Shown here: one piece after another, positions 63,621 through 64,000 of the stretch
Layout: each line of letters begins with the position of its first letter
Numbering within the stretch: position 1 is the first letter of the stretch
Origin: Staphylotrichum longicolle
Lineage: Eukaryota; Ascomycota; Sordariomycetes; Sordariales; Chaetomiaceae
Direction: 5' to 3'
Length of the DNA: 64,000 bases
NCBI GenBank assembly: GCA_019096155.1
Contig: JAHCVI010000006.1
Span: forward strand, 2,108,001 to 2,172,000
Program-made: the position numbers and the translations under genes
The notes under the pieces: generated by a model
What the model saw: the letters and a program-made list of their open reading frames with translations, nothing else
Database searches by the model: none
What the model was told of the DNA's origin: nothing

Positions 63621-64000
63621 CTGGCAGGCATCAGTGAGTTGTTCATGTGAAGACCGTGGATCATTCACAAGGTCACTGACAAACCGTGAGCAGGAATGTT
63701 TTTAGGAGCATTGTCCCTTCGTGTGAGGGTTTCTGGAGCCGGCCGATCCAGGGCACCAAAAAGATCTGACGTGGACTTGAAGAAGTCAAACCGGCTTGAT
63801 GGCTTCATTGTTGATCTCGGGTGGGTTCCGCTTGTCTGTCCTCTGTCTGGCTCATAGCTCATGGCTCATGGAAGTTTTCAGAAAAAAGCATCCATATTCG
63901 CATACAAAGGCCATTGGCATCTTGTCCCATTTCTGCTCCGGACGACGAGCAGCGGACCAGAAGAAGGCTGAAGGGATAGGAAGATTGTATGGGTACACAG
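63621..64000. other. Right-end flank
   Basis: 380 bp with no supported feature; 3' flank of the 2EXR gene. Confidence 0.35.

Overview
This window is nuclear DNA from a filamentous ascomycete, most likely a Sordariomycete. The genes have short introns (about 50-90 bp, GT..AG, with branch sites such as GCTAAC). Protein types are typical of the Pezizomycotina: a Zn2Cys6/C2H2 regulator, an NLR with a SesB-like hydrolase, 2EXR and DUF6604 proteins, and tannase-type feruloyl esterase. Two degenerate pogo/Fot1-like transposons carry many CAG-to-TAG changes, which resemble repeat-induced point mutation (RIP). All exon boundaries were worked out by eye from reading-frame continuity and splice signals.

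Layout. 1-11.5 kb: a block that looks like a small aromatic-compound catabolism cluster. It holds a transcription factor cut by the left edge, a LigB/DODA-type extradiol dioxygenase, a CocE/NonD hydrolase, a fumarylacetoacetase-like hydrolase, a cupin, a small membrane protein and an aldehyde-dehydrogenase-like protein without a catalytic cysteine. 11.5-16.4 kb: a SesB-NACHT NLR gene lying between two direct copies of a ~170-bp repeat. 16.4-22.2 kb: an unrecognised protein, an S41-type peptidase with a broken 3' end, and a feruloyl esterase. 22.9-28.2 kb: two ordinary housekeeping genes, mitochondrial ABC transporter ATM1 and a kinesin-10-like motor.

29-39 kb: the most unusual region. It has an SF1 (UPF1-like) helicase gene with one in-frame TAG, and a 925-aa protein with a possible HNH-like motif and five C2H2 fingers. 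Both have leaders carrying copies (2 and 4) of the same covarying UUCG-type hairpin, and three further hairpins lie between them. 39.7-41 kb: mitochondrial AIM24. 42.0-43.9 kb: Fot1-like copy 1. 44.3-54.9 kb: a Thr-rich secreted protein, MutY adenine glycosylase (frame broken), a fungal-N/LIM protein relic, a small secreted Cys-rich protein, an isochorismatase-family hydrolase and a DHDPS-family aldolase/lyase. 54.9-56.8 kb: Fot1-like copy 2, inserted 14 bp after the aldolase stop codon. 58.3-63.6 kb: a DUF6604 protein, a broken fragment of a paralogue, and a 2EXR protein.

Several otherwise recognisable genes (FAH-like, S41, MutY, LIM) are interrupted by isolated one-base deletions, mostly in G/C-rich runs, while neighbouring long genes are intact. 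Either the assembly has local homopolymer errors or these loci are decaying; raw reads would decide.
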